Assembly: GCA_002422865.1 (NCBI GenBank)
Contig: DITN01000024.1
Location: 81,961-88,676 of the forward strand
Reading direction: 5' to 3'
DNA: 6,716 bases
Origin: Bacteroidetes bacterium UBA6183
GTDB taxonomy: Bacteria; Bacteroidota; Bacteroidia; UKL13-3
The notes beneath the pieces were generated by a model that did not search any database, was not told the origin of the DNA, and saw nothing but the letters and a program-made list of their open reading frames with translations. This document shows, piece by piece, positions 1 through 6,022 of this stretch. Position 1 is the stretch's first letter, and each line of letters opens with the position of its first letter. The translations under genes were made by a program, and so were the position numbers.

Positions 1-42
1 TTAGTTTGGGTATTCGTATTTACCTTCTATTACCTTATCTAA
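1..42 (+). CDS. Cytochrome c oxidase subunit III, C-terminal fragment
   Basis: The window opens inside a gene. Reading from base 1 gives 13 codons, LVWVFVFTFYYLI, then TAA at 40-42. An aromatic and hydrophobic end of the form VWVFVFTFYYLI is the usual end of the last transmembrane helix of heme-copper oxidase subunit III, which often ends in DVVWIFLF-type sequence. The next gene, 49 bases downstream, is oxidase subunit IV, which normally follows subunit III in this type of cluster. The protein would be an inner-membrane oxidase subunit without redox centres. The call rests on 13 residues plus context, so another membrane protein cannot be excluded. The start lies outside the window. Confidence 0.6.
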   Translation, partial: LVWVFVFTFYYLI

Positions 43-91
43 TTATACATTAACTCTTTTTACTAACCGATAAATTTAAAATTACAGTATT

Positions 92-472
92 ATGTCAGCA
101 CATACAGCAGAACATCTAGAGCATACAGAATCACCTTCAGATATGAAAGCCCAAATTTGGAAAACATTTTGGATACTTTTAGCATTCACCTTGGTTGATA
201 TCGCCCTTTACTTTGTTTTAAGTCCAAACATGCTTAGAAACTGGATATTTATTATCCTTGGTGTAGTCAAAGCATTTTTCATTGTTTCTGTTTTCATGCA
301 CATGAAATTTGAACGTAAATTCTTAGCTTGGATGATTGTATTACCGATGATATTGGTGATATATCTAATCACATTAATGGTTACCGAAGCCAAATACGTT
401 GATGACCATGTGAACAAAGATTCAGTAGCAAAACCAGCCACTGAACAAGTGGATGATAAACACGCTCACTAA
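92..472 (+). CDS. Cytochrome c oxidase subunit IV (caa3/prokaryotic type)
   Basis: This is a small inner-membrane subunit of a heme-copper terminal oxidase. It carries no redox cofactor and is thought to help assembly or stability of the complex. The 126-residue protein has three predicted transmembrane helices at about residues 24-43, 51-70 and 77-97. The second ends in KAFFIVSVFMHMKFE (60-74), the characteristic stretch of prokaryotic subunit IV proteins. The length matches the family (about 100-130 residues). Both ends are hydrophilic and contain His (H4, H8, H11 and H106, H124, H126). The ATG at 92 puts a short polar N-terminus before helix 1. No clear Shine-Dalgarno precedes it. It follows the subunit III end by 49 bases and precedes the SCO gene, so it is probably part of the oxidase operon. 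Family assignment is firm; the exact oxidase class (caa3 versus another aa3-like type) is inferred. Confidence 0.9.
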   Translation: MSAHTAEHLEHTESPSDMKAQIWKTFWILLAFTLVDIALYFVLSPNMLRNWIFIILGVVKAFFIVSVFMHMKFERKFLAWMIVLPMILVIYLITLMVTEAKYVDDHVNKDSVAKPATEQVDDKHAH

Positions 473-496
473 AAATTATTTTTAAAGATAAACTTA

Positions 497-530
497 AGCG
501 AGAGGTAGTGCCAAAACACTACCTCTTGTT
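497..530 (+). terminator. Hairpin between subunit IV and SCO genes
   Basis: A perfect 10-bp inverted repeat, AGAGGTAGTG (501-510) and CACTACCTCT (517-526), encloses the 6-base loop CCAAAA. The stem can extend outward to 497-530 through G-T wobble, C-G and A-T pairs, giving about 14 pairs. Only a weak T-rich stretch follows (TTGTTGCG), so it is a poor fit to a full intrinsic terminator. It lies 25 bases after the subunit IV stop and 25 bases before the SCO start. It may be a partial terminator or an mRNA-stabilising or processing structure that sets the ratio of structural subunits to assembly factor. Confidence 0.6.
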
Positions 531-554
531 GCGTAATAAAAAATCAAATTCAAC

Positions 555-1250
555 ATGAAAAGGAAACATTTCTTTTTAGGCCTTGCCATCCTATCATTAC
601 CGGTAATTATATTTTACATGTTAAATACCGGCAAACAACGGTATGTAACCCTCCCAATTTTTGGCGAGAAAATTCCACCTGAAGGAAACAACAAAGACAC
701 CATTTATTATCAAATACCCGATTTTAAAGTAGTGAATCAATATGGTGACAGCATTTCTCAAGCCAACCTAAATGATGGTATTTATGTGGCCAATTTCTTT
801 TTTGCCAGCTGCGAAGATGTATGCCCAAGCATGAACAGAAGGGTGAAATTGGTGTATGACGAGATGCAAGAATTGGCTTACAAAAACAGAAAACTTGCCG
901 AAGAAAAAGGCATGCAAATGACAGAAACCCCGGTGAAGTTTATTTCGTTTACTGTTGACCCCGAGAATGACTCTGTACCTGTATTAAAAGCTTATGCCGA
1001 AAGATTTAAAATAACCGGTGACAACTGGTACTTTACAACCTCAGGTAAAGAACAAATATTTAATATAGGTAGAGGCTTTTTGTTGCCCGTTTCAATAGAA
1101 GATAGAACAATTGACCACTCTCAACAGTTATTATTAGTAGATAAGCAAAACCGCATACGCGGCATGTATGATGCCTTAGACGATTCGGAAATGAAACGCT
1201 TACAAGGAGAAATTAAAGTACTTTTATATGAATACAGTAACAAACAATAA
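555..1250 (+). CDS. sco: SCO1/SenC family copper chaperone
   Basis: SCO proteins are membrane-anchored thioredoxin-fold proteins on the periplasmic side. They bind copper and help assemble the CuA centre of oxidase subunit II. This 231-residue protein has an N-terminal anchor helix at about residues 5-23 and no lipobox cysteine. The thioredoxin-like domain runs from about residue 52 to the end. The copper motif CEDVCP gives C86 and C90, and the distal ligand is H188 in DHSQQLLLVD. The family block SFTVDPENDS (131-140) is present, as is RIRGMYD (200-206). All three expected copper ligands are intact. The ATG at 555 gives a basic N-terminus (MKRKH) before the anchor. There is no strong Shine-Dalgarno. 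It sits between oxidase subunit IV and a CtaM-like gene, the expected setting for an oxidase assembly factor. The last 23 bases overlap the next gene. A redox-signalling role is known for some SCO proteins but is less likely here. Confidence 0.95.
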   Translation: MKRKHFFLGLAILSLPVIIFYMLNTGKQRYVTLPIFGEKIPPEGNNKDTIYYQIPDFKVVNQYGDSISQANLNDGIYVANFFFASCEDVCPSMNRRVKLVYDEMQELAYKNRKLAEEKGMQMTETPVKFISFTVDPENDSVPVLKAYAERFKITGDNWYFTTSGKEQIFNIGRGFLLPVSIEDRTIDHSQQLLLVDKQNRIRGMYDALDDSEMKRLQGEIKVLLYEYSNKQ

Positions 1251-1776
1251 CCAAGATAAAATTTACTTCAGGGTAGTAATGACCTTATCTGTTGTGGTAT
1301 TTGCCGCAGTGGTAATACTTAACAGAAAACTAATACCTAGGCCCGATACAACACCCGATTTTGTATACTTTTTACCTAAACTTAACGCGATAATTAACGC
1401 CACTTGCAGTGCGTTGTTATTGGTATCGTTATACTTTATCAAACAAAAAAATATTGCAGCACACAAAACAACCAACATCATTACCTTTATTTTATCAAGT
1501 GTATTTCTAGTATCTTATGTGTTGTTCCATTATTTTGTCGACAACACTTTGTATCCGGATAATGGCATGAAAGGTCTTTATTATGCGGTATTAATTCCGC
1601 ATATTATTCTTGCGGCCTTGGTATTACCCTTAATTTTACTTTCGTTTTATTATGGTTTAAAAATGAACGTTATTACTCACAAAAAACTGGTGCGTTTTGC
1701 CTACCCCATTTGGCTTTTTGTTACCGTAAGTGGTGTGGTGGTGTACTTAATGATATCTCCTTATTACGCATTTTAA
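1228..1776 (+). CDS. DUF420 family membrane protein (CtaM/YozB-like oxidase maturation factor)
   Basis: This is a 182-residue integral membrane protein with about five helices at residues 14-31, 50-70, 84-103, 117-141 and 155-177. The DUF420 signature is clear: FLPKLNAIINA (48-58), SSVFLVSYVLFHYF (90-103), PHIILAALVLPL (124-135), HKKLVRFAYPIWLFV (151-165) and the ending SGVVVYLMI. Four His at helix ends (H79, H101, H125, H151) are at family-conserved places and could bind metal or heme. The relative CtaM is reported as required for activity or maturation of aa3/caa3 oxidases in Staphylococcus and Bacillus, which agrees with the adjacent SCO gene. The ATG at 1228 lies inside the SCO gene and overlaps it by 23 bases in another frame, suggesting coupled translation. 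The next ATG (1279) would start within helix 1, so 1228 is preferred. No ribosome binding site is visible. Confidence 0.9.
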   Translation: MNTVTNNNQDKIYFRVVMTLSVVVFAAVVILNRKLIPRPDTTPDFVYFLPKLNAIINATCSALLLVSLYFIKQKNIAAHKTTNIITFILSSVFLVSYVLFHYFVDNTLYPDNGMKGLYYAVLIPHIILAALVLPLILLSFYYGLKMNVITHKKLVRFAYPIWLFVTVSGVVVYLMISPYYAF

Positions 1777-1783
1777 TTTGCTA

Positions 1784-1810
1784 TTTGGGGTGATGAATAT
1801 CATATCCAAA
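1784..1810 (+). terminator. Weak hairpin after the DUF420 gene
   Basis: An imperfect stem pairs TTTGG (1784-1788) with CCAAA (1806-1810) and TGAT (1791-1794) with ATCA (1799-1802). Two G-T pairs and one bulged A join them, and the loop is GAAT. The sequence after it (GCTTGTTTTGATT) is T-rich but not a clean T-run. It may be a weak terminator or a processing site ending the message upstream of the CPMC gene. Confidence 0.35.
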
Positions 1811-1825
1811 GCTTGTTTTGATTAT

Positions 1826-1833
1826 TAACTTTG
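1826..1833 (+). promoter_or_regulatory. Possible -7 promoter element before the CPMC gene
   Basis: TAACTTTG fits the Bacteroidota -7 consensus TAnnTTTG exactly. Transcription would begin about 5-8 bases downstream, leaving a very short leader before the ATG at 1846. No TTTG lies at the normal 19-21 base spacing upstream, so this is only half a promoter. The 69-base gap and the weak hairpin before it make a separate transcript reasonable. Confidence 0.4.
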
Positions 1834-1845
1834 TACAACAAAATC

Positions 1846-2094
1846 ATGAAAAAAATAGCAGCATTATTAATCGTTACGCTACTCATTACTTTAAGCTACG
1901 AAGTTTTTGCTCAAGGTTGCCCCATGTGTAAAACATCATTGGAGGAAGCTCGTAAAAACGGCTCACAAGTAGGGAACACGCTTAACAGTGGAATACTCTA
2001 TTTATTGGCTTTACCATATATAGTAGCATCTGTTTTTGGTATTATTTGGTACCGTAATTATAAGGCCAAGAAGAATACAAACACACAACTTTAA
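1846..2094 (+). CDS. Small exported CPMC-motif membrane protein, function unknown
   Basis: From the ATG at 1846 this encodes 82 residues: MKKIAALLIV, a hydrophobic signal region, and a probable signal peptidase I site after YEVFA (residue 22), leaving a mature N-terminus QGCPMCKTSLEEARKNG. A single transmembrane helix follows at about residues 48-68, then a basic cytoplasmic tail ending KAKKNTNTQL. The CxxC pair is C25 and C28. Similar small CPMC proteins sit near oxidase assembly genes in other Bacteroidota, from memory, and are usually called hypothetical. The expected topology puts the CxxC on the periplasmic side, where it could bind copper or act in thiol redox steps of CuA assembly; this is inference from motif and position. 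A longer reading from a TTG at 1831 adds only MYNKI before the natural MKK signal start and is rejected. The DUF983 gene follows after 10 bases. Confidence 0.8.
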   Translation: MKKIAALLIVTLLITLSYEVFAQGCPMCKTSLEEARKNGSQVGNTLNSGILYLLALPYIVASVFGIIWYRNYKAKKNTNTQL

Positions 2095-2104
2095 ATTAAT
2101 CATC

Positions 2105-2503
2105 ATGCCTAAAAATAAATTCGTTGAAAGTAAAGGTTTAGCTATGCTTCAATGTAAATGTCCCAGATGTCAATCAGGCGATTTGTTCATCACAAAATCA
2201 ACAGACCTTAAAGGTTTTATGAAAATGAACGAAACATGCCCTGTTTGCGAGTTGAGGTTTGAGATTGAACCTGGCTTTTTTTGGGGAGCCATGTATGTAA
2301 GTTACGCACTAACAACAGGTTTAATGTTGGTTACATTAGGTATTTTGTGGCTGGGCTTCCACGACCCTGAGTTTTGGGTTTATGTAGTAAGTATAATTGG
2401 TGTTGTATTCATTACATTACCATGGGTTTTCAGGTACTCTCGTATGTTTATGCTTTACTTCTTTTCACCATTACGTTTTGATAAAAATTACGTTAAAAAC
2501 TAA
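2105..2503 (+). CDS. DUF983 family zinc-ribbon membrane protein
   Basis: This 132-residue protein matches DUF983. A zinc-ribbon-like N-terminal part has two Cys pairs, C19xxC22 (CPRC) and C45xxC48 (CPVC), separated by GDLF and KMNET. Then comes the family core FEIEPGFFWGAMYVSYAL (52-69) and two transmembrane helices at about 61-83 and 90-111. It ends with PWVFRYSRMFMLYFFSPLRFD. The four Cys probably bind one metal ion on the cytoplasmic side. The biochemical function is not known. DUF983 genes are often found near cytochrome oxidase genes in Alphaproteobacteria and Bacteroidota, so a role in oxidase biogenesis is plausible but unproven. The ATG at 2105 is chosen over an upstream in-frame ATG at 2036 because the earlier one lies inside the CPMC gene and adds a non-family sequence. 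It lies 10 bases after the CPMC stop, so the two are probably co-transcribed. Confidence 0.88.
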   Translation: MPKNKFVESKGLAMLQCKCPRCQSGDLFITKSTDLKGFMKMNETCPVCELRFEIEPGFFWGAMYVSYALTTGLMLVTLGILWLGFHDPEFWVYVVSIIGVVFITLPWVFRYSRMFMLYFFSPLRFDKNYVKN

Positions 2504-2521
2504 TACCAGTAAATAAAATTT

Positions 2522-2558
2522 AAAGCCTATTTTTACCTCGGTATGAATAGGCTTTTTT
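2522..2558 (+). terminator. Intrinsic terminator overlapping the receptor start codon
   Basis: AAAGCCTATT (2522-2531) and AATAGGCTTT (2546-2555) form a perfect 10-bp stem with a 14-base loop (2532-2545), and a run of six T covers 2553-2558. It begins 19 bases after the DUF983 stop and looks like a standard terminator for the oxidase cluster. However, the next gene's ATG (2543-2545) is in the loop, and its codons 2-6 are made from the 3' arm and T-run. The bases before the stem, ATAAAATTTAAAGCC (2513-2527), are identical to those leading into the terminator after hpf, which supports its being a true terminator. It may act as an attenuator or a translation switch for the receptor. Confidence 0.75.
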
Positions 2559-5005
2559 ATTGCTTTCTTTTTATAACAATCTCCTCTCGTGCTTTCGCTC
2601 AATTCGAACTTCAACTGTTTGATAAAGTAACCACGCAACCTCTTGTAGGGGCTTCTGTTACCCAAGAGTGGATAAATGATAAAACACAGGCTAAAAACAA
2701 ACATTTAGCCATTACCAACCATAAAGGCATTTGCCAAATTGAAGAAGAAGCCATCAAACAGTTGGCTACATTTACCATTTCACACCAATCCATCGGAACA
2801 GTATCATACACTACCTATCAGGTTATTCTAAACAACTATAAGCTTTACCTTACCAACAATACACCACCGCTTGAGGAAGCCATTATCAGCGCAAATCGAA
2901 TAAACGAAAAAGCGAAAGACATCGCGCGTCAAATTGAAACCATCAACAAACAGCAAATTACCTTTGCCAATCAACAAACCACTGCCGATTTATTGATGAA
3001 TCAGAGCAGTGTTTATATTCAAAAAAGTCAACAAGGTGGTGGTAGTCCAATACTTCGCGGATTCGAGGCTAACAGGGTTTTATTGGTGGTTGATGGCGTT
3101 CGATTAAACAATGCTATTTTTCGTTCGGGGCATTTACAAAATGTTATTCGTATTGATCAAAACATGCTCGATAAAGTGGAGATACTTTACGGGTCGGGAA
3201 GTGTTATTTATGGCAGTGATGCAATGGGTGGTGTAGTGAATTTAGTTACCAGAAATCCAGAGCTGAACAAAGGCAATAAAAAGCTATTTGTGCGCAACGA
3301 AATGTACAGTAGGTTTTCGTCTGCTAACAATGAAAATACTTATCATTATAACTTAAACATTGGTGGTAAAAAATGGGCATCATTAACCAATATTACGCAA
3401 AGTAATTTTGGCAATGTTGTGCAAGGCAGAAATAGAGATGCTGCATGGCAAAACGTTGGTTTACGGCCTTTCTTTGTTAAACGTTTGGGCAACCAAGATG
3501 TGGTGATTAAAAACCCAAATCCATACGAACAAAAAGAAAGCCATTACCAACAAATCGATATCGGGCAAAAAATATTGTTTAAGGCATCAGAGAAACAACA
3601 TCATTTAATCAACTTTCAGTATTCAAACACAGGTAATGTTACAAGGTATGACAGATTAACAGATGTAAATAATGGTATACCCAAATCGGCACAATGGTAT
3701 TATGGCCCCGAGAAACGTATGTTGTTTTCTTACAATTGGCAATACAACCTAAGTAGGGTTTGGTTTGATAAAATTAATACGGTTGCAGCTTACCAATTGA
3801 TAGAAGAAAGCAGACATGACCGTGCATTTAACAATGATTGGTTAAGAAGCCGCACGGAAAAAGTAAATGTATTGAGTTTAAATATTGATGTATTTAAACG
3901 TATCAAAAAAAATGAACTTAGGTATGGATTAGATATACAGCATAACGAAGTAAGTTCTACAGCGCATCAAACCAATATCAATACATTTGAGCAAATAGCA
4001 TTAAGCACACGTTATCCGCAAGGCGGCAGCAACATGAGTTTGCTGGGAGTATTTGTAAGCCACAACTGGGAAATTAACCCCAAGTTTATTTTAAATGATG
4101 GTATAAGATACTCGTTTGTAAATACCGTGAGCAACATGGGTAATAGCCAAACATTTTTCAGCTTTTTACCGGCCACTATTCACCAAACTAACCAAGCCAT
4201 AAATGGTAACCTTGGATTGATTTATTTGTTGAACGAAAAGTTACGTTTTTATGCTAATGTATCCAATGCTTTTCATGCGCCAAACATTGATGATTTGAGC
4301 AAAATATTTGATAGCAATAGCAAGGATAAATTTGTGGTGATACCTAATCCAAGTTTAAAACCAGAGCAAAGTATTACTGCCGAGTTTGGAACCAACATCA
4401 ACGTGAAAAACAAAATAAAAATTAATACCAATATTTTTTACACCAAACTGTACAATGCATTTGTAATGACAGCTGCGCAAGCCAATGGCAACGATAGTTT
4501 AGTTTATGATGGGGTAACATCAAAAGTACATATGCTTACCAACAAACAAGAAGCTTTTGTTTTAGGATGGCATGTGGATGCACAAGTTCAGGTATCAGAT
4601 AATTTTAGTTTTTATGGCGCATATACATTTACCCGAGGCCGCATACAACATAACGGAACAACCACTTCCCCACTCGATCATATTCCTCCAGCGTATGGAA
4701 ATGTTGGTTCAAAACTTCAATTAAAAGGGTTTAGGTTTGATGTATATAGCCAATTTAGTGGAGCTAAAAAACTAGTCGATTACAACCTAAATGGCGAGGA
4801 TAATTTGCAGTACGCAACAAATAATGGTATGCCAGCTTGGTACACAATAAATGCGAAGTTGCAATACCATATTTTTAAGAGAGGAAAAGCCATCAATTTA
4901 CAAACCGGGGTTGAGAATATTTTAGACACCCATTATCGCCTTTTTGCAAGCGGCATAAGCGCCATGGGACGTAATTTTTACCTAACAGTTAGATTAGGTT
5001 TTTAA
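2543..5005 (+). CDS. TonB-dependent outer membrane receptor
   Basis: This is an energy-dependent outer membrane transporter of 820 residues. A signal peptide (1-19, cut after SSRAFA) is followed by a carboxypeptidase-regulatory-like domain (about 21-107), common in Bacteroidota receptors, and a TonB-box-like segment EEAIISA (111-117). The plug domain (about 125-240) carries SPILRGFEANRVLLVVDGVRLN and VEILYGSGSVIYGSDAMGGVVN, here split as two blocks at 168-189 and 212-233. The beta-barrel fills the rest and ends in the aromatic F820. FHAP (577-580) and NPSL (602-605) resemble the FRAP and NPxL boxes of heme and hemoglobin receptors. No His lies between the boxes, where a heme-ligating His is known in HemR, so the substrate is left open (heme, siderophore, metal or other). 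The ATG at 2543 is the only usable start: an in-frame stop lies at 2510-2512 and the next Met is residue 152. The start overlaps a terminator hairpin. Copper or iron supply for the adjacent oxidase is only a guess. Confidence 0.9.
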   Translation: MNRLFYCFLFITISSRAFAQFELQLFDKVTTQPLVGASVTQEWINDKTQAKNKHLAITNHKGICQIEEEAIKQLATFTISHQSIGTVSYTTYQVILNNYKLYLTNNTPPLEEAIISANRINEKAKDIARQIETINKQQITFANQQTTADLLMNQSSVYIQKSQQGGGSPILRGFEANRVLLVVDGVRLNNAIFRSGHLQNVIRIDQNMLDKVEILYGSGSVIYGSDAMGGVVNLVTRNPELNKGNKKLFVRNEMYSRFSSANNENTYHYNLNIGGKKWASLTNITQSNFGNVVQGRNRDAAWQNVGLRPFFVKRLGNQDVVIKNPNPYEQKESHYQQIDIGQKILFKASEKQHHLINFQYSNTGNVTRYDRLTDVNNGIPKSAQWYYGPEKRMLFSYNWQYNLSRVWFDKINTVAAYQLIEESRHDRAFNNDWLRSRTEKVNVLSLNIDVFKRIKKNELRYGLDIQHNEVSSTAHQTNINTFEQIALSTRYPQGGSNMSLLGVFVSHNWEINPKFILNDGIRYSFVNTVSNMGNSQTFFSFLPATIHQTNQAINGNLGLIYLLNEKLRFYANVSNAFHAPNIDDLSKIFDSNSKDKFVVIPNPSLKPEQSITAEFGTNINVKNKIKINTNIFYTKLYNAFVMTAAQANGNDSLVYDGVTSKVHMLTNKQEAFVLGWHVDAQVQVSDNFSFYGAYTFTRGRIQHNGTTTSPLDHIPPAYGNVGSKLQLKGFRFDVYSQFSGAKKLVDYNLNGEDNLQYATNNGMPAWYTINAKLQYHIFKRGKAINLQTGVENILDTHYRLFASGISAMGRNFYLTVRLGF

Positions 5006-5014
5006 CGTTAAAAA
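4999..5014. repeat. Perfect 16-base palindrome over the receptor stop codon
   Basis: TTTTTAACGTTAAAAA is a perfect palindrome whose TAA at 5003-5005 is the receptor stop. As RNA it gives only a weak A-T stem of about six pairs around ACGT, without the GC content of a terminator. I see no better terminator for the receptor gene, so read-through into xerC is possible. Confidence 0.5.
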
Positions 5015-5054
5015 AAATATTACACTAATCATATTCTAATTTCAGCATTTCTGC

Positions 5055-5062
5055 TATATTTG
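5055..5062 (+). promoter_or_regulatory. Possible -7 promoter element for xerC
   Basis: TATATTTG matches TAnnTTTG exactly and ends 25 bases before the xerC ATG, leaving a leader of about 15-20 bases. No TTTG is found about 19-21 bases upstream, so the -33 element is missing or degenerate. The 82-base intergenic gap is otherwise AT-rich and holds a small AGCA-TTTC-TGCT inverted repeat (5044-5055) that touches the first base of the element. Confidence 0.5.
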
Positions 5063-5087
5063 ATTTGTAATAAAAATCTTCATAGAG

Positions 5088-5993
5088 ATGCTTAACACCA
5101 TTCAACAATTTATAAATTACTTAAATTACGAAAAGCATTTCTCGGCCCATACCATCCGTGGTTATCAAAACGACTTAGCACAATTCAGCACATTTATTAT
5201 ACAACAATTCGAAATCGATTCTCCAACGGTTATCAGCCATCAACACATCAGAACCTGGTTGGTTAATTTAATGAACAACAACATCGAACCCCGAAGTGTT
5301 GCCCGAAAGCTATCTGCTTTACGCAGTTATTTTAAATACCTGCTTAAAGAAGAAATAGTAAGTAACAATCCTGTTGCTAAAGTGCAGGCTCCTAAAGTGG
5401 CTAAAAAACTACCCAGTTTTGTTGAAGAGCAAAACCTCAGTCTGCTTTTCGACCAGAAGATTAACCAAAATGAGGAAGATATTTTCAGCAACGATTTTGA
5501 AGGACAAAGAAACAGATTGGTATTGTTACTATTTTACACTTGCGGAGTTCGTTTATCAGAATTGATTGAACTTAAAACCACTGATTTTGATAGCTACCGA
5601 CAAACCATTAAGGTATTAGGTAAACGAAACAAAGAACGGATTATCCCTGTAACAAAAGAGTTAAACCAAGAAATACAAAAATATTTAATACTTAAGACTC
5701 AGGAGGGGTTAAACAACGAGCAGTTGTTTGCTTTGTCTTCCAATAATAAAATGTACCCTAAAGCAGTTTACAATATCGTTAACCGTTTTTTAAGTATGGT
5801 AACCACAATCGATAAAAAAAGTCCCCATGTGTTAAGGCACACCTTTGCCACCCACCTGCTAAACAAAGGCGCAGATTTAAATGCGATAAAAGAGCTGCTT
5901 GGGCATGCAAGTTTAGCCGCCACACAAGTGTACACACACAATAGTATTGAAAGGTTAAAAAACATACATAAAACACGACATCCAAGAGCATAA
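5088..5993 (+). CDS. xerC: Tyrosine recombinase XerC/XerD type
   Basis: Xer recombinases resolve chromosome dimers at the dif site by cutting and rejoining DNA through a tyrosine-DNA link, usually as a XerC/XerD pair under FtsK control. This 301-residue protein has the N-terminal SAM-like core-binding domain (about 3-85, with HFSAHTIRGYQNDL and RSVARKLSALRSYFKYL) and a C-terminal catalytic domain (about 107-295). All catalytic residues are present: R155 (CGVRLSEL), K179 (VLGKRNKER), H247 and R250 (PHVLRHTFATHLL), H273 (LLGHASL) and Y282 (VYTHNS). Length is normal for Xer (about 300). The ATG at 5088 is close to the usual N-terminus; a short AGAG lies just before it. The neighbouring hpf gene 79 bases downstream and the tRNA further on fit the conserved housekeeping setting seen in Bacteroidota, so this is a chromosomal Xer and not an integrase of a mobile element. 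Whether it is the XerC or XerD partner cannot be decided here. Confidence 0.93.
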   Translation: MLNTIQQFINYLNYEKHFSAHTIRGYQNDLAQFSTFIIQQFEIDSPTVISHQHIRTWLVNLMNNNIEPRSVARKLSALRSYFKYLLKEEIVSNNPVAKVQAPKVAKKLPSFVEEQNLSLLFDQKINQNEEDIFSNDFEGQRNRLVLLLFYTCGVRLSELIELKTTDFDSYRQTIKVLGKRNKERIIPVTKELNQEIQKYLILKTQEGLNNEQLFALSSNNKMYPKAVYNIVNRFLSMVTTIDKKSPHVLRHTFATHLLNKGADLNAIKELLGHASLAATQVYTHNSIERLKNIHKTRHPRA

Positions 5994-6022
5994 AAATATT
6001 CCTGCATACACACGTATAAACC

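Noticed and set aside
1831..1845. Longer start (TTG at 1831) for the CPMC protein
   Set aside because: The ATG at 1846 begins a typical MKK signal peptide, and the TTG is part of the -7-like TAACTTTG sequence.
2036..2104. Upstream in-frame ATG for the DUF983 protein
   Set aside because: It lies inside the CPMC coding region and would add 23 residues not seen in the family; the ATG at 2105 gives the standard N-terminus.
2543..5005. Firm assignment as a heme/hemoglobin receptor
   Set aside because: The FRAP/NPxL-like boxes are only partial and the His between them is missing; no heme genes are nearby.
5088..5993. Recombinase as an integrase of a mobile element
   Set aside because: Length and domains are those of housekeeping Xer, the neighbours are hpf and a tRNA, and no attachment repeats or phage genes are seen.
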